Origin: Woeseiaceae bacterium
GTDB taxonomy: Bacteria > Pseudomonadota > Gammaproteobacteria > Steroidobacterales > Woeseiaceae
Assembly: GCA_021773095.1 (NCBI GenBank)
Contig: JAJFKR010000033.1
Span: 1-64,000, forward strand
Direction of reading: 5' to 3'
Length of the DNA stretch: 64,000 nt
Positions within the stretch are counted from its first letter, which is position 1. Each line of letters starts with the position of its first letter. The notes under the pieces were generated by a model. It did no database searches. It was given only the letters and a program-made list of their open reading frames with translations, and was not told where the DNA came from. Made by a program: the position numbers and the translations under genes. Below, piece by piece: positions 9,049-15,349 of the stretch.

Positions 9049-9753
9049 ATGAGTGACGATTTCGATCTGATTGCGGAACTCCGGGAAGATCAGGGGAAAG
9101 GTGCGAGCCGCCGCCTGCGTCTTAAGGGAAAAGTTCCAGCAATCATCTACGGTGCCGGGCGTCCGCCGCGTTCACTGTCGTTTGACCAGAACAAAGTACT
9201 GCAGCAACTCGAGAATGAGTCGTTCTATTCGAGCATCCTGAACATCAAGGTCAATGACAAAAGTCAGGCTGCGATATTGAAGGATCTGCAACGCCATCCT
9301 GCCAAGCATATGATCATACACATGGATTTCCAGCGCATCGTTGATGACGTGGAAATCAAGATGAATGTGCCGCTGCACTTTGTGGGCGAGGAGGTCGCAC
9401 CGGGCGTGAAATCGGGCGGCGGAACAGTTGCTCGCCTCATAAACGATGTGGAAATTTTATGTTTGCCGAAGCATCTGCCGGAGTTCATCGAAGTCGATAT
9501 CTCCGAGTTGGAACTCGACGAGATGTTGCACCTCACGGATATCAAACTGCCGGAAGGCGTTGAGATTCCGTTGTTGGCGCAAGGTCCCGAGAATGACCAG
9601 GCTATGGTTTCGATCCACGTGATCAAGGAAGTAGTGATCGAGGACGAGGAAGAGATAGTCGAGGGCGAAGTTGGCGAAGAGGGCGAAGAAGGCGAAGGCG
9701 CGGCAGACGATGCTGCAACCGAGGCTTCAGGCGACGAGTCCAGCGACGAGTAA
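9049..9753 (+). CDS. rplY: 50S ribosomal protein L25/general stress protein Ctc
   Basis: Binds 5S rRNA in the large subunit. The N-terminal L25 domain (GASRRLRLKGKVPAIIYGAG) is followed by the TL5/CTC C-terminal beta domain (VPLHFVGEEVAPGVKSGGGTV), giving 234 residues rather than the 94 of E. coli L25. It ends in a very acidic Glu/Gly/Asp-rich tail after residue 200. An AGTGGAG ribosome site precedes the ATG. A strong terminator follows and separates it from pth. Confidence 0.96.
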   Translation: MSDDFDLIAELREDQGKGASRRLRLKGKVPAIIYGAGRPPRSLSFDQNKVLQQLENESFYSSILNIKVNDKSQAAILKDLQRHPAKHMIIHMDFQRIVDDVEIKMNVPLHFVGEEVAPGVKSGGGTVARLINDVEILCLPKHLPEFIEVDISELELDEMLHLTDIKLPEGVEIPLLAQGPENDQAMVSIHVIKEVVIEDEEEIVEGEVGEEGEEGEGAADDAATEASGDESSDE

Positions 9754-9771
9754 GGCGGTCATTAAGATCAC

Positions 9772-9800
9772 AAAAAGACCGCCTTTCGGCGGTCTTTTTG
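9772..9800 (+). terminator. Rho-independent terminator after rplY
   Basis: AAAAAGACCGCC-TTTC-GGCGGTCTTTTT is a perfect hairpin with a T run, 18 bp after the rplY stop and just ahead of pth. The symmetric A and T tracts could let it work in both directions. Confidence 0.93.
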
Positions 9801-9817
9801 TTTAAGATTGCCACGCC

Positions 9818-10396
9818 ATGGCCAACTCAATCCGAATAATCGCCGGTCTCGGCAACCCCGATGACAAGTACGAGCGCACGCTGCACAACGCCGGTTTCTG
9901 GTTTGTGGACGCAGTGGCGCGGAAATACGGCGGCGGCTTTCGCTACGAGAAGAAGTTCGATGCGGATTGCTGCAAAGTCAGTTTGCAGGGCGAGGACATA
10001 TGGCTTGTCAAACCGCAGAGCTATATGAACTTAAGTGGTGGCCCGATACGCAGCGTGCTGGACTACTACAGACTAAAAATTACGGAGTTGCTGGTGGCGC
10101 ACGATGAGATTGACTTGCCGCCGGGTACGACACGCCTGAAGCTCGGTGGAGGGCACGGCGGTCATAATGGACTTCGCGACATCATTCGGCATTGCGGCGC
10201 GGAGTTTATGCGCTTGCGGCTGGGCGTTGGTCATCCTGGTGAAAAGAACCAGGTGACGGGGCATGTTCTAAAGCGTGGTTCTGCCGATGTCGAACGCGCG
10301 GTTGAAGACAACATCGTCGACGCGATCGATGTGCTGACGCTGCTGGCTGATGGTGACCTGAATGCGGCGCAAAAAGCACTACATACTAAAGAGTAA
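9818..10396 (+). CDS. pth: Peptidyl-tRNA hydrolase
   Basis: Recycles tRNA from drop-off peptidyl-tRNA in the cytoplasm. The 192-residue protein carries the signatures GLGNPDDKYERTLHNAGF (catalytic His in the N/H-NAGF region), KPQSYMNLSGGP, VAHDEIDLPPG and GGGHGGHNGLRDI. It is followed 6 nt later by ychF, the pair common in gammaproteobacteria, so they form an operon. Confidence 0.97.
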   Translation: MANSIRIIAGLGNPDDKYERTLHNAGFWFVDAVARKYGGGFRYEKKFDADCCKVSLQGEDIWLVKPQSYMNLSGGPIRSVLDYYRLKITELLVAHDEIDLPPGTTRLKLGGGHGGHNGLRDIIRHCGAEFMRLRLGVGHPGEKNQVTGHVLKRGSADVERAVEDNIVDAIDVLTLLADGDLNAAQKALHTKE

Positions 10397-10402
10397 GAAA
10401 TA

Positions 10403-11494
10403 ATGGCAATTACCTGTGGCATTGTCGGCCTGCCGAACGTTGGCAAATCGACCCTGTTTAATGCACTGACCGCGAATGAGATCGCGGCCGAGAACTATCC
10501 GTTCTGCACCATCGAGCCGAATGTCGGCATTGTGCCTGTGCCGGATCTGCGCCTCGACGCGCTGGCTGGAATCGTAAAGCCGCAAAAAATCCTGCCGACG
10601 ACGATGGAGTTTGTAGATATCGCGGGCCTGGTCGCTGGTGCCTCGCAAGGTGAGGGCCTCGGCAATCAATTCCTCGCAAATATTCGTGAGACCAATGCGA
10701 TAGCACACGTAGTGCGTTGTTTCGAGAACGACGATGTCACACATGTAACCGGCAAGATCGACCCGCTCGATGACATCGAAACCATCAACACCGAGCTGGC
10801 ACTGGCCGATCTTGAGTCGGTTGAGAAGCAGTTTGACAAAGCTTCGCGTACAGCGAAAACCGGTCAGAAAGACGCGATCGCACTTCGCGATGCTCTGGCC
10901 GGTATCAAGGCTCACCTTGACGATGGCTTGCCGGTTCGCTCGTTGGAAAAGACCGACTTGCAGAGGGATATCTTGCGTGGCGTGCACCTGATAACCGACA
11001 AGCCCGTAATGTATGTGGCAAACGTTGACGAAGACGGTTTCGAGGGTAACCCGCATCTTGATGTCGTGCGAAAATACGCAAGCGAAGAGGGTGCCGAGGT
11101 CGTCGCGATGTGTGCGTCAATCGAGGCCGAGATCGCGTTACTGGATGATGAAGACAAAGCGGTGTTTCTGTCGGATCTTGGTTTTGACGAACCGGGTCTG
11201 AATCGTGTTATTCGTCACGGATATGCGTTGCTCGGTCTACAAACCTATTTCACGGCAGGCGAGAAAGAGGTGCGAGCCTGGACTACCAGGGTCGGCGCGA
11301 CGGCGCCACAGGCCGCCGGTGAGATTCACACGGATTTTGAAAAAGGCTTTATTCGCGCCGAAGTCATGGCCTACGACGATTTCGTCACCGGCAATGGTGA
11401 GCAGGGTGCGAAAGAAGCGGGCCGACTTCGGCTGGAAGGCAAGGACTACGTAGTCCAGGAAGGCGATATAATGCATTTCCGTTTCAACGTGTAG
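10403..11494 (+). CDS. ychF: Redox-regulated ATPase YchF (Obg-like)
   Basis: A 363-residue universally conserved P-loop NTPase of the Obg family, ribosome-associated and usually ATP-specific. G1 is [13 protein letters not shown]3 is [10 protein letters not shown] and the G4-like sequence is NVDE, the non-canonical form expected for YchF instead of NKxD. A central coiled coil follows (residues about 130-200), then the C-terminal TGS domain ([33 protein letters not shown]). The stop codon runs into a REP-like palindrome. Confidence 0.97.
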   Translation: MAITCGIVGLPNVGKSTLFNALTANEIAAENYPFCTIEPNVGIVPVPDLRLDALAGIVKPQKILPTTMEFVDIAGLVAGASQGEGLGNQFLANIRETNAIAHVVRCFENDDVTHVTGKIDPLDDIETINTELALADLESVEKQFDKASRTAKTGQKDAIALRDALAGIKAHLDDGLPVRSLEKTDLQRDILRGVHLITDKPVMYVANVDEDGFEGNPHLDVVRKYASEEGAEVVAMCASIEAEIALLDDEDKAVFLSDLGFDEPGLNRVIRHGYALLGLQTYFTAGEKEVRAWTTRVGATAPQAAGEIHTDFEKGFIRAEVMAYDDFVTGNGEQGAKEAGRLRLEGKDYVVQEGDIMHFRFNV

Positions 11495-11514
11495 GAGCGC
11501 GCCCAGCGCGCGAC
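11491..11514. repeat. REP-like palindrome at the ychF stop
   Basis: GTAGGAGCGCGCCCAGCGCGCGAC overlaps the ychF TAG and closely matches one arm of the inverted repeat after prs. It may form a short GC hairpin. No T tract follows, so it is not a standard terminator. Confidence 0.6.
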
Positions 11515-11581
11515 CTGCAGGCGGCGACCGGATAGCCTTGACACCCACCGGCCGCATCAGCACAATCTGCGACCCAAATTA

Positions 11582-11658
11582 GGTGATGTAGCTCAGTTGG
11601 TTAGAGCGACGGACTCATAACCCGTAGGTCGGTGGTTCAAATCCACCCTTCACCACCA
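11582..11658 (+). tRNA. tRNA with CAU anticodon, probably elongator tRNA-Met
   Basis: A 77-nt cloverleaf beginning GGTGATG, with D arm GCTCAGTTGGTTAGAGC, anticodon loop CTCATAA (CAT at 11616-11618), T arm GGTGGTTCAAATCCACC and an encoded CCA. The acceptor stem has a T-T mismatch at the sixth pair (GGTGATG against CTTCACC) and the anticodon stem ends in an A-C mismatch. tRNA-Ile2 (lysidine-modified CAU) is an alternative identity. Its 3' end is the integration core repeated three more times downstream. Confidence 0.88.
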
Positions 11659-11660
11659 AA
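11634..11660 (+). repeat. Attachment core 1 (tRNA 3' end)
   Basis: GGTTCAAATCCACCCTTCAC plus CACCAAA, the tRNA T arm to 3' end. It is repeated exactly over 27 bp at 11842-11868, over 15 bp at 13408-13422, and over 19 bp (counting from 11644 to 11662) at 15217-15235. The repeated tRNA 3' end is the standard footprint of tyrosine-integrase insertion. Confidence 0.85.
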
Positions 11661-11698
11661 CAAGAAAGGCCACCCCGTTGGGGCGGCCTTTCTTGTTT
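11661..11698 (+). terminator. Rho-independent terminator of the CAU tRNA
   Basis: CAAGAAAGGCCACCCC-GTT-GGGGCGGCCTTTCTTG hairpin followed by TTTGT, directly after the tRNA CCA. By the tandem-element reading, this terminator was brought in by an element, since the chromosome's own lies after core 4. Confidence 0.9.
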
Positions 11699-11841
11699 GT
11701 GGAAGGCCGGATTTGTTTTCCGAGGAGTGTTTGCTAGTCGACGCGGCATCCCCGAACCGGCAGCTCATCTTTTTTTTCTGACGGGTACCCTATAGGGAAT
11801 GATATTAGAGCAGCCTGTGGCTTCATCTCAAGTAGACACTC

Positions 11842-11868
11842 GGTTCAAATCCACCCTTCACCACCAAA
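11842..11868 (+). repeat. Attachment core 2 (27-bp exact copy of tRNA 3' end)
   Basis: Exact 27-bp copy of 11634-11660. The roughly 180 bp between core 1 and core 2 has the tRNA terminator but no gene, so it may be the remnant of a third, internally deleted element. After core 2 an A-rich arm (AAAAAAGCC) and GGGGTTTTTC may form a weak terminator. Confidence 0.85.
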
Positions 11869-12083
11869 TGAAAAAAGCCTTGCGAATCAAATAGTTAGCG
11901 GGGTTTTTCGGTTGTGGACTACGGGATCGAACTGCGATTCCACATCGGCCTGAAAACGTTGCCCCAATCGGCCTGGATTCGTCCAAGAAAATACTACGAC
12001 CGCCGAAAGAGTCCATTGTCGTTCCGTGGCCCTGTTCGCCAAGTAATTGGATTGCGGTTGCAATTGACTGGCTAGCAAAAGTA

Positions 12084-12137
12084 TTTGGGGGCACTTTTGG
12101 GGGCATCTAATCTGAATGTCTCGCCAGATGCCCCCAA
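12084..12137. other. Left arm-type repeats of element A
   Basis: TTTGGGGGCA occurs twice 12 bp apart (12084-12093 and 12096-12105), with an inverted TGCCCCCAA at 12129-12137. The geometry fits integrase arm-binding sites. No open reading frame accounts for it. Confidence 0.6.
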
Positions 12138-12183
12138 TCGATTTTCTTGCCTTTGCGGCGTGCTGAATAGCAGTTATCATATT

Positions 12184-12220
12184 ACCTATTAAATAGGTTG
12201 AATAGAACTATAAAATAGGT
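12184..12220 (+). promoter_or_regulatory. Operator with AATAGGT half-sites upstream of the wHTH gene
   Basis: ACCTATTAAATAGGT is a perfect 15-bp palindrome (12184-12198), and a further AATAGGT lies at 12214-12220 within the repeated stretch AAATAGGTNGAATA. It lies 34-70 bp upstream of the wHTH start codon, a good position for autoregulation by that protein. Confidence 0.6.
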
Positions 12221-12253
12221 AGAATAAAGTATTCTCACAAGGAGGATATTTCG

Positions 12254-12601
12254 GTGGCTACACAAGCAACTCTCGAAGCCCTTTTTGGCGGCCAGGCTGC
12301 CGCCAAAGTGTTGCTCTTCATACAGAACTATGAAGAGGGGTACGCGAGTGGGATTGCCAAAACGTTCGAGATGCCAGTCAGCGAAGTCCAAAAGCAGCTG
12401 CAAAAATTCGAGGAGGCGGGTGTGTTGGTTAGTCGGATGGTCGGCACCAGTCGAATCTACACCTGGAATCCACGCGACCCGGCCCTAGATGGTTTGCGAC
12501 TGTTGCTTCAGAGCACGTTGGACCTTGGAATTCCGGATGAAAGGATAGAGAAATATTTTCGACAGCGCCGGCGACCGCGGCGCAAAGGAAAGCCGCTCTA
12601 G
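12254..12601 (+). CDS. Winged-helix regulator, likely partner of the downstream nucleotidyltransferase
   Basis: A 115-residue protein with a winged-helix core: KVLLFIQNYEEGYASGIAKT, then a recognition-helix region MPVSEVQKQLQKFEEAGVLV and a wing ending RIYTWNP. The C-terminus is very basic (RQRRRPRRKGKPL). The start is GTG at 12254 because AAGGAGG lies 8 bp upstream. It ends at the base before the nucleotidyltransferase ATG, so the two are translationally coupled. Such wHTH-nucleotidyltransferase pairs resemble AbiE-type toxin-antitoxin or abortive-infection modules. The antitoxin role is inference; the AATAGGT operator upstream supports self-regulation. Confidence 0.75.
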   Translation: MATQATLEALFGGQAAAKVLLFIQNYEEGYASGIAKTFEMPVSEVQKQLQKFEEAGVLVSRMVGTSRIYTWNPRDPALDGLRLLLQSTLDLGIPDERIEKYFRQRRRPRRKGKPL

Positions 12602-13165
12602 ATGCCAAACATCACTGCCAGTTCGACACTTGAAGACGTTGCAGCGATTGTTTCGAGCGCTCTGGATGACGCTGGAATCGCCGCAACATTGTCAGGTGGT
12701 GCAGCAGTATCGATCTATTCGAACAATGTGTATCAATCAAAAGATCTGGACTTCGTTACCGCAGCCTTAATTACCGATTTATCTCCGGTCCTGGTAGAGC
12801 TCGGCTTTGTTCACTCAGGCGTTCCCAGAATGTCGCAATTTTCTCACCCGCTCATCGAGTGGTTCGTGGAATTTCCACCAACCCCCATTTCGTTCGGCCA
12901 TCTGTACGTGACCCACGAGCAATGTGCCACGATCAAGCTACCATCTGGCACGCTGAGAATCGTTACACCGACGCAGTCGATTATGGATCGACTAGCGGCT
13001 GCCATCGCATGGAATGATGCCCAGTCGAGAGACCAGGCGATACTGGTCGCGGCGAATAATGAAATTGAATGGGCTGATCTGCGGGTGTGGTTCAAGAATG
13101 AAGGAGAGTCTGACGCAGAGTTCGAGCGATTTCGATCTGCGGTGAAGAAGGTAGCAGATAAATAG
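12602..13165 (+). CDS. Nucleotidyltransferase of the AbiEii-like/DUF6036-type superfamily
   Basis: A 187-residue protein with the minimal nucleotidyltransferase signature: LSGGAAVSIY (the GG motif) followed by SKDLDFV (metal-binding D48 and D50). A later conserved-looking segment reads TPTQSIMDRLAAAIAWND. There is no second catalytic domain. It is cargo of integrative element A and immediately follows the wHTH gene. By family analogy it could be a toxin that modifies RNA or protein by NMP transfer, but the target is unknown and a house-keeping role cannot be ruled out. Confidence 0.75.
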   Translation: MPNITASSTLEDVAAIVSSALDDAGIAATLSGGAAVSIYSNNVYQSKDLDFVTAALITDLSPVLVELGFVHSGVPRMSQFSHPLIEWFVEFPPTPISFGHLYVTHEQCATIKLPSGTLRIVTPTQSIMDRLAAAIAWNDAQSRDQAILVAANNEIEWADLRVWFKNEGESDAEFERFRSAVKKVADK

Positions 13166-13324
13166 CGTAGTACCGAACGCTGGGAGGGGCTAATAAGTTG
13201 CGCATTGAGTTCGAGCAATTGAGCTCAGAGGGCAGGAATATTAAACGTAAATCACGATGCGATATGGTGACCTGGATGCGCAAGCTGATACTTCCGATTT
13301 GGTCCGGAGAAAGCCGGATAACTT

Positions 13325-13343
13325 GGGGGCAACAGCGGGGGCA
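13325..13343. other. Right arm-type repeats of element A
   Basis: GGGGGCA twice with a 12-bp period (13325-13331 and 13337-13343), beginning 83 bp before core 3. The equivalent pair in element B begins 82 bp before core 4, so the spacing is conserved. Confidence 0.65.
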
Positions 13344-13407
13344 CCAACTTGAATTGATCAGTGGAAATCACAACCAAATCAGAAAGATACAGTGTTCCTG
13401 ACGTAGT

Positions 13408-13422
13408 ACCCTTCACCACCAA
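13408..13422 (+). repeat. Attachment core 3
   Basis: ACCCTTCACCACCAA, 15 bp identical to the tRNA 3' end. The bases before it (GTTCCTGACGTAGT) resemble those before core 4 (GTTCATACGGTAGC), so the right ends of elements A and B are related beyond the core. Confidence 0.8.
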
Positions 13423-13432
13423 TTCACCGTCC

Positions 13433-13470
13433 AGAGCCGCCCAGAGAAATCCGGAGTGGCTCTTTTTTTG
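13433..13470 (+). terminator. Terminator directly after core 3
   Basis: AGAGCC pairs with GGCTCT (13458-13463) and is followed by seven Ts. It stands 10 bp after the core, in the same relative place as the hairpins after cores 1 and 4, as expected if each element carries a terminator that restores the tRNA's 3' end. Confidence 0.7.
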
Positions 13471-13535
13471 ACCTAAATACAGTGAGTTACGGGGAAACCC
13501 CGTCCAATGCTGTCCAGGTATATTCATTGACAGCG

Positions 13536-13553
13536 GGGGGCATTTTGAGGGCA
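13536..13553. other. Left arm-type repeats of element B
   Basis: GGGGGCA at 13536-13542 and GAGGGCA at 13547-13553, an 11-bp period, about 114 bp inside core 3. This is a slightly degenerate form of the motif seen at the other three element ends. Confidence 0.5.
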
Positions 13554-13634
13554 TGTCACGACAATCCTTGGGAGTGCTTCCAGCTCTTGCTAAGCTTGAT
13601 TCATCACTTGTTAAGTCAAGAATAATAAAATAAA

Positions 13635-13660
13635 CTTGAATTAGTTATTAATAATTCAAG
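13635..13660 (+). promoter_or_regulatory. Palindromic operator upstream of the Fic gene
   Basis: CTTGAATTA (13635-13643) and its perfect inverse TAATTCAAG (13652-13660) lie 10-35 bp before the Fic ATG in an AT-rich promoter-like region. The Fic protein's own C-terminal winged helix is the obvious candidate ligand (inference). Confidence 0.55.
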
Positions 13661-13669
13661 GTTGTCACT

Positions 13670-14938
13670 ATGAGAAGAGATGAGTTGGCCGGTAGCCTGC
13701 GTCAGCCATATACCCAGCAACGGGGCCTCGGAGTCGAGAAGATTGACAAATCCGGCTACGAAAACGTGTGGTTCGTCGTTCCTCCGAAGCCGCCTGTTGC
13801 TATTGTTGAAAAGCTGGACCTGGTGCTGGTTCGTGATGCAATCCAGGCTATCCAGACACGGACATCGTTGTCGACGGCTGACGAAATTCAGAAAACGCTG
13901 GCTTACCTCCTGGTCCGACGGGAAGCCGTATCGTCTTCGAGAATGGAGGGTACCTGGTCTACCGTGGACGAGGTTCTGTCGCCGGCCATCTCCAGCGCTG
14001 ATCGTTCCGCCACGGCGGCTGTTCGCGGCTACGCTAATGCGTTGGCCCATGGGGTCGAGGCTGTCCAAATCGCCGGATTGGTGGCGACCACGCCGGCATT
14101 ACTGTGCAAATTGCACACACATGTGATGCAAAAAGACCCCGGCTTTGCAGGAGTCGCTGGCAGACTGCGGACGCCGGGCCAGCCAGGAGCGATCGTTCAG
14201 ATTGGCAGCTTCGGTCGCAAAGAGGATTCGATCTATAACCCGGCACCTCCGCACCACGTGGCTCGCTGCCTCGATGCAGTTCTTGGCTGGATGTCGGACG
14301 AATCAGTGCTTGAGCCTGGTGATGCTGGCATGGGTTTGTCCTTACCTGTTCGTATGGCAGTCGGTCACGCCCACTTTGAGGCTGTACACCCATTTAACGA
14401 CGGCAATGGTCGTATTGGCAGGATTTTGTGGGCGCTGCAGATGGTCGCTGCCGGCAAGCTGCCTTTGTACCTGTCAAGCTACGTGGAGACAGAACGAGCT
14501 GAGTACGGCGAGGCATTACAAGAGGCACAAAAGAAACTTAAGTATCGCCGAATCATTGAATTCGTCTGCCGCTCGGTCATCGCCAGCAGCGCGGAAGAGG
14601 GCGAGACGCAGCAGGCACTTTGTGATCTGCCCGCGGAGTGGCTTCGCCGAGGGAAGTTCCGTCGAGGATCCTCGGCCGAGCGTGCGCTCACCTTGTTACT
14701 AAGAATGCCGCTTCTAACAATCAAAGCAATGGCGAACGAACTCGAGGTGTCAGTGCAGGCCGCAAGTGACGGAATTAGACGACTTGAAAAAGCTTGTGTT
14801 GTTCGCGACCGTAGTGGTCACGGGCGGCGTAGGGTATATGCTGCCGAAGAAGTAATCAGTGTTTTGGCGCGACCTTTCGGAGCGGACCTCGATGTGGTGT
14901 TGGAGGGTGCTCGGAGCGTTCTGACAAACTCAGGCTGA
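13670..14938 (+). CDS. Fic family protein with inhibitory helix and C-terminal winged helix
   Basis: Fic enzymes usually transfer AMP (or another NMP or phosphate) to protein hydroxyls. This 422-residue protein has the full catalytic motif HPFNDGNGRIGR near residue 240, an N-terminal Fic_N-like region with the inhibitory motif SSRMEG ((S/T)xxxE(G/N), class II arrangement) near residue 88, and a C-terminal winged helix (LLTIKAMANELEVSVQAASD). All catalytic residues are present, so it should be active once inhibition is relieved. Sole cargo of integrative element B. The target and whether it acts in defence, toxin-antitoxin control or stress are unknown. Confidence 0.9.
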   Translation: MRRDELAGSLRQPYTQQRGLGVEKIDKSGYENVWFVVPPKPPVAIVEKLDLVLVRDAIQAIQTRTSLSTADEIQKTLAYLLVRREAVSSSRMEGTWSTVDEVLSPAISSADRSATAAVRGYANALAHGVEAVQIAGLVATTPALLCKLHTHVMQKDPGFAGVAGRLRTPGQPGAIVQIGSFGRKEDSIYNPAPPHHVARCLDAVLGWMSDESVLEPGDAGMGLSLPVRMAVGHAHFEAVHPFNDGNGRIGRILWALQMVAAGKLPLYLSSYVETERAEYGEALQEAQKKLKYRRIIEFVCRSVIASSAEEGETQQALCDLPAEWLRRGKFRRGSSAERALTLLLRMPLLTIKAMANELEVSVQAASDGIRRLEKACVVRDRSGHGRRRVYAAEEVISVLARPFGADLDVVLEGARSVLTNSG

Positions 14939-15134
14939 CGGATACGCGGCTGTTGCCATCACGCAGCGTCCTCTCAAGTTCTGACAAGGCTGTAACAGTA
15001 CTCATTGAAATGAGCGAATCACGCTGAAAACCGACGTAACTCAGGCCCTAATCTTCAATCAGCTCTCGCCAGATCTTGATGTTCGATTTGGAAAGAGTAA
15101 ATTCCGATAATGTCTGAAGACGACCGGAAATCAT

Positions 15135-15153
15135 GGGGGAAAGTCTGGGGGCA
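15135..15153. other. Right arm-type repeats of element B
   Basis: GGGGGAA (15135-15141) and GGGGGCA (15147-15153), a 12-bp period, beginning 82 bp before core 4. Confidence 0.6.
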
Positions 15154-15216
15154 ATTGGGCAAACGGGTAAGCACTAAAGCTATATTAATCAATAATGTAT
15201 AGAGTTCATACGGTAG

Positions 15217-15235
15217 CACCCTTCACCACCAAACA
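15217..15235 (+). repeat. Attachment core 4 (chromosomal side)
   Basis: CACCCTTCACCACCAAACA, 19 bp identical to 11644-11662. As the outermost copy it is probably the chromosome's original tRNA 3' end, displaced downstream by tandem insertions. Confidence 0.8.
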
Positions 15236-15238
15236 GAG

Positions 15239-15268
15239 AAAAAGGAAGCCAATTGGCTTCCCTTTTTT
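15239..15268 (+). terminator. Rho-independent terminator after core 4
   Basis: AAAAAGGAAGCC-AATT-GGCTTCCCTTTTTT is a strong hairpin with T run, probably the ancestral terminator of the tRNA before the insertions. Confidence 0.88.
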
Positions 15269-15349
15269 ATGGCTAAAGTCCTTAGCAAATAAACAATGAC
15301 AATATACGAATCGCCCCCAGACGAAATCGAAACCGGTCCTTCTCGGCGG

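Larger units (their letters stand above)
11842..13422 (+). mobile_element. Integrative element A at the tRNA (no integrase; wHTH + nucleotidyltransferase cargo)
   Basis: Bounded by attachment cores 2 and 3. It carries paired GGGGGCA repeats near both ends (12084-12105 and 13325-13343), which look like integrase arm-type sites, and only two genes: a winged-helix protein and a nucleotidyltransferase. No tyrosine recombinase, Xis or mobilisation gene can be seen, so it would have to be moved in trans. The 12.1-12.2 kb and 13.2-13.4 kb stretches hold no other supportable gene. Confidence 0.7.
13408..15235 (+). mobile_element. Integrative element B at the tRNA (no integrase; Fic cargo)
   Basis: Bounded by attachment cores 3 and 4, with paired arm-like GGGGGCA/GAGGGCA repeats at 13536-13553 and 15135-15153. 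The single gene is a Fic-domain protein with its own palindromic operator. No recombinase is visible. The 14.94-15.21 kb stretch has no supportable gene. Confidence 0.7.

Noticed and set aside
11887-12180. ORFs in element A as a decayed integrase
   Set aside because: The translations contain no tyrosine-recombinase motif; the GGGGGCA array accounts for the sequence better as binding sites.
11842-15235. Repeated tRNA 3' ends as a tRNA gene array or CRISPR
   Set aside because: Only the 3' end is repeated, spacing is over 1.5 kb for the later copies, and there are no unique 30-bp spacers.
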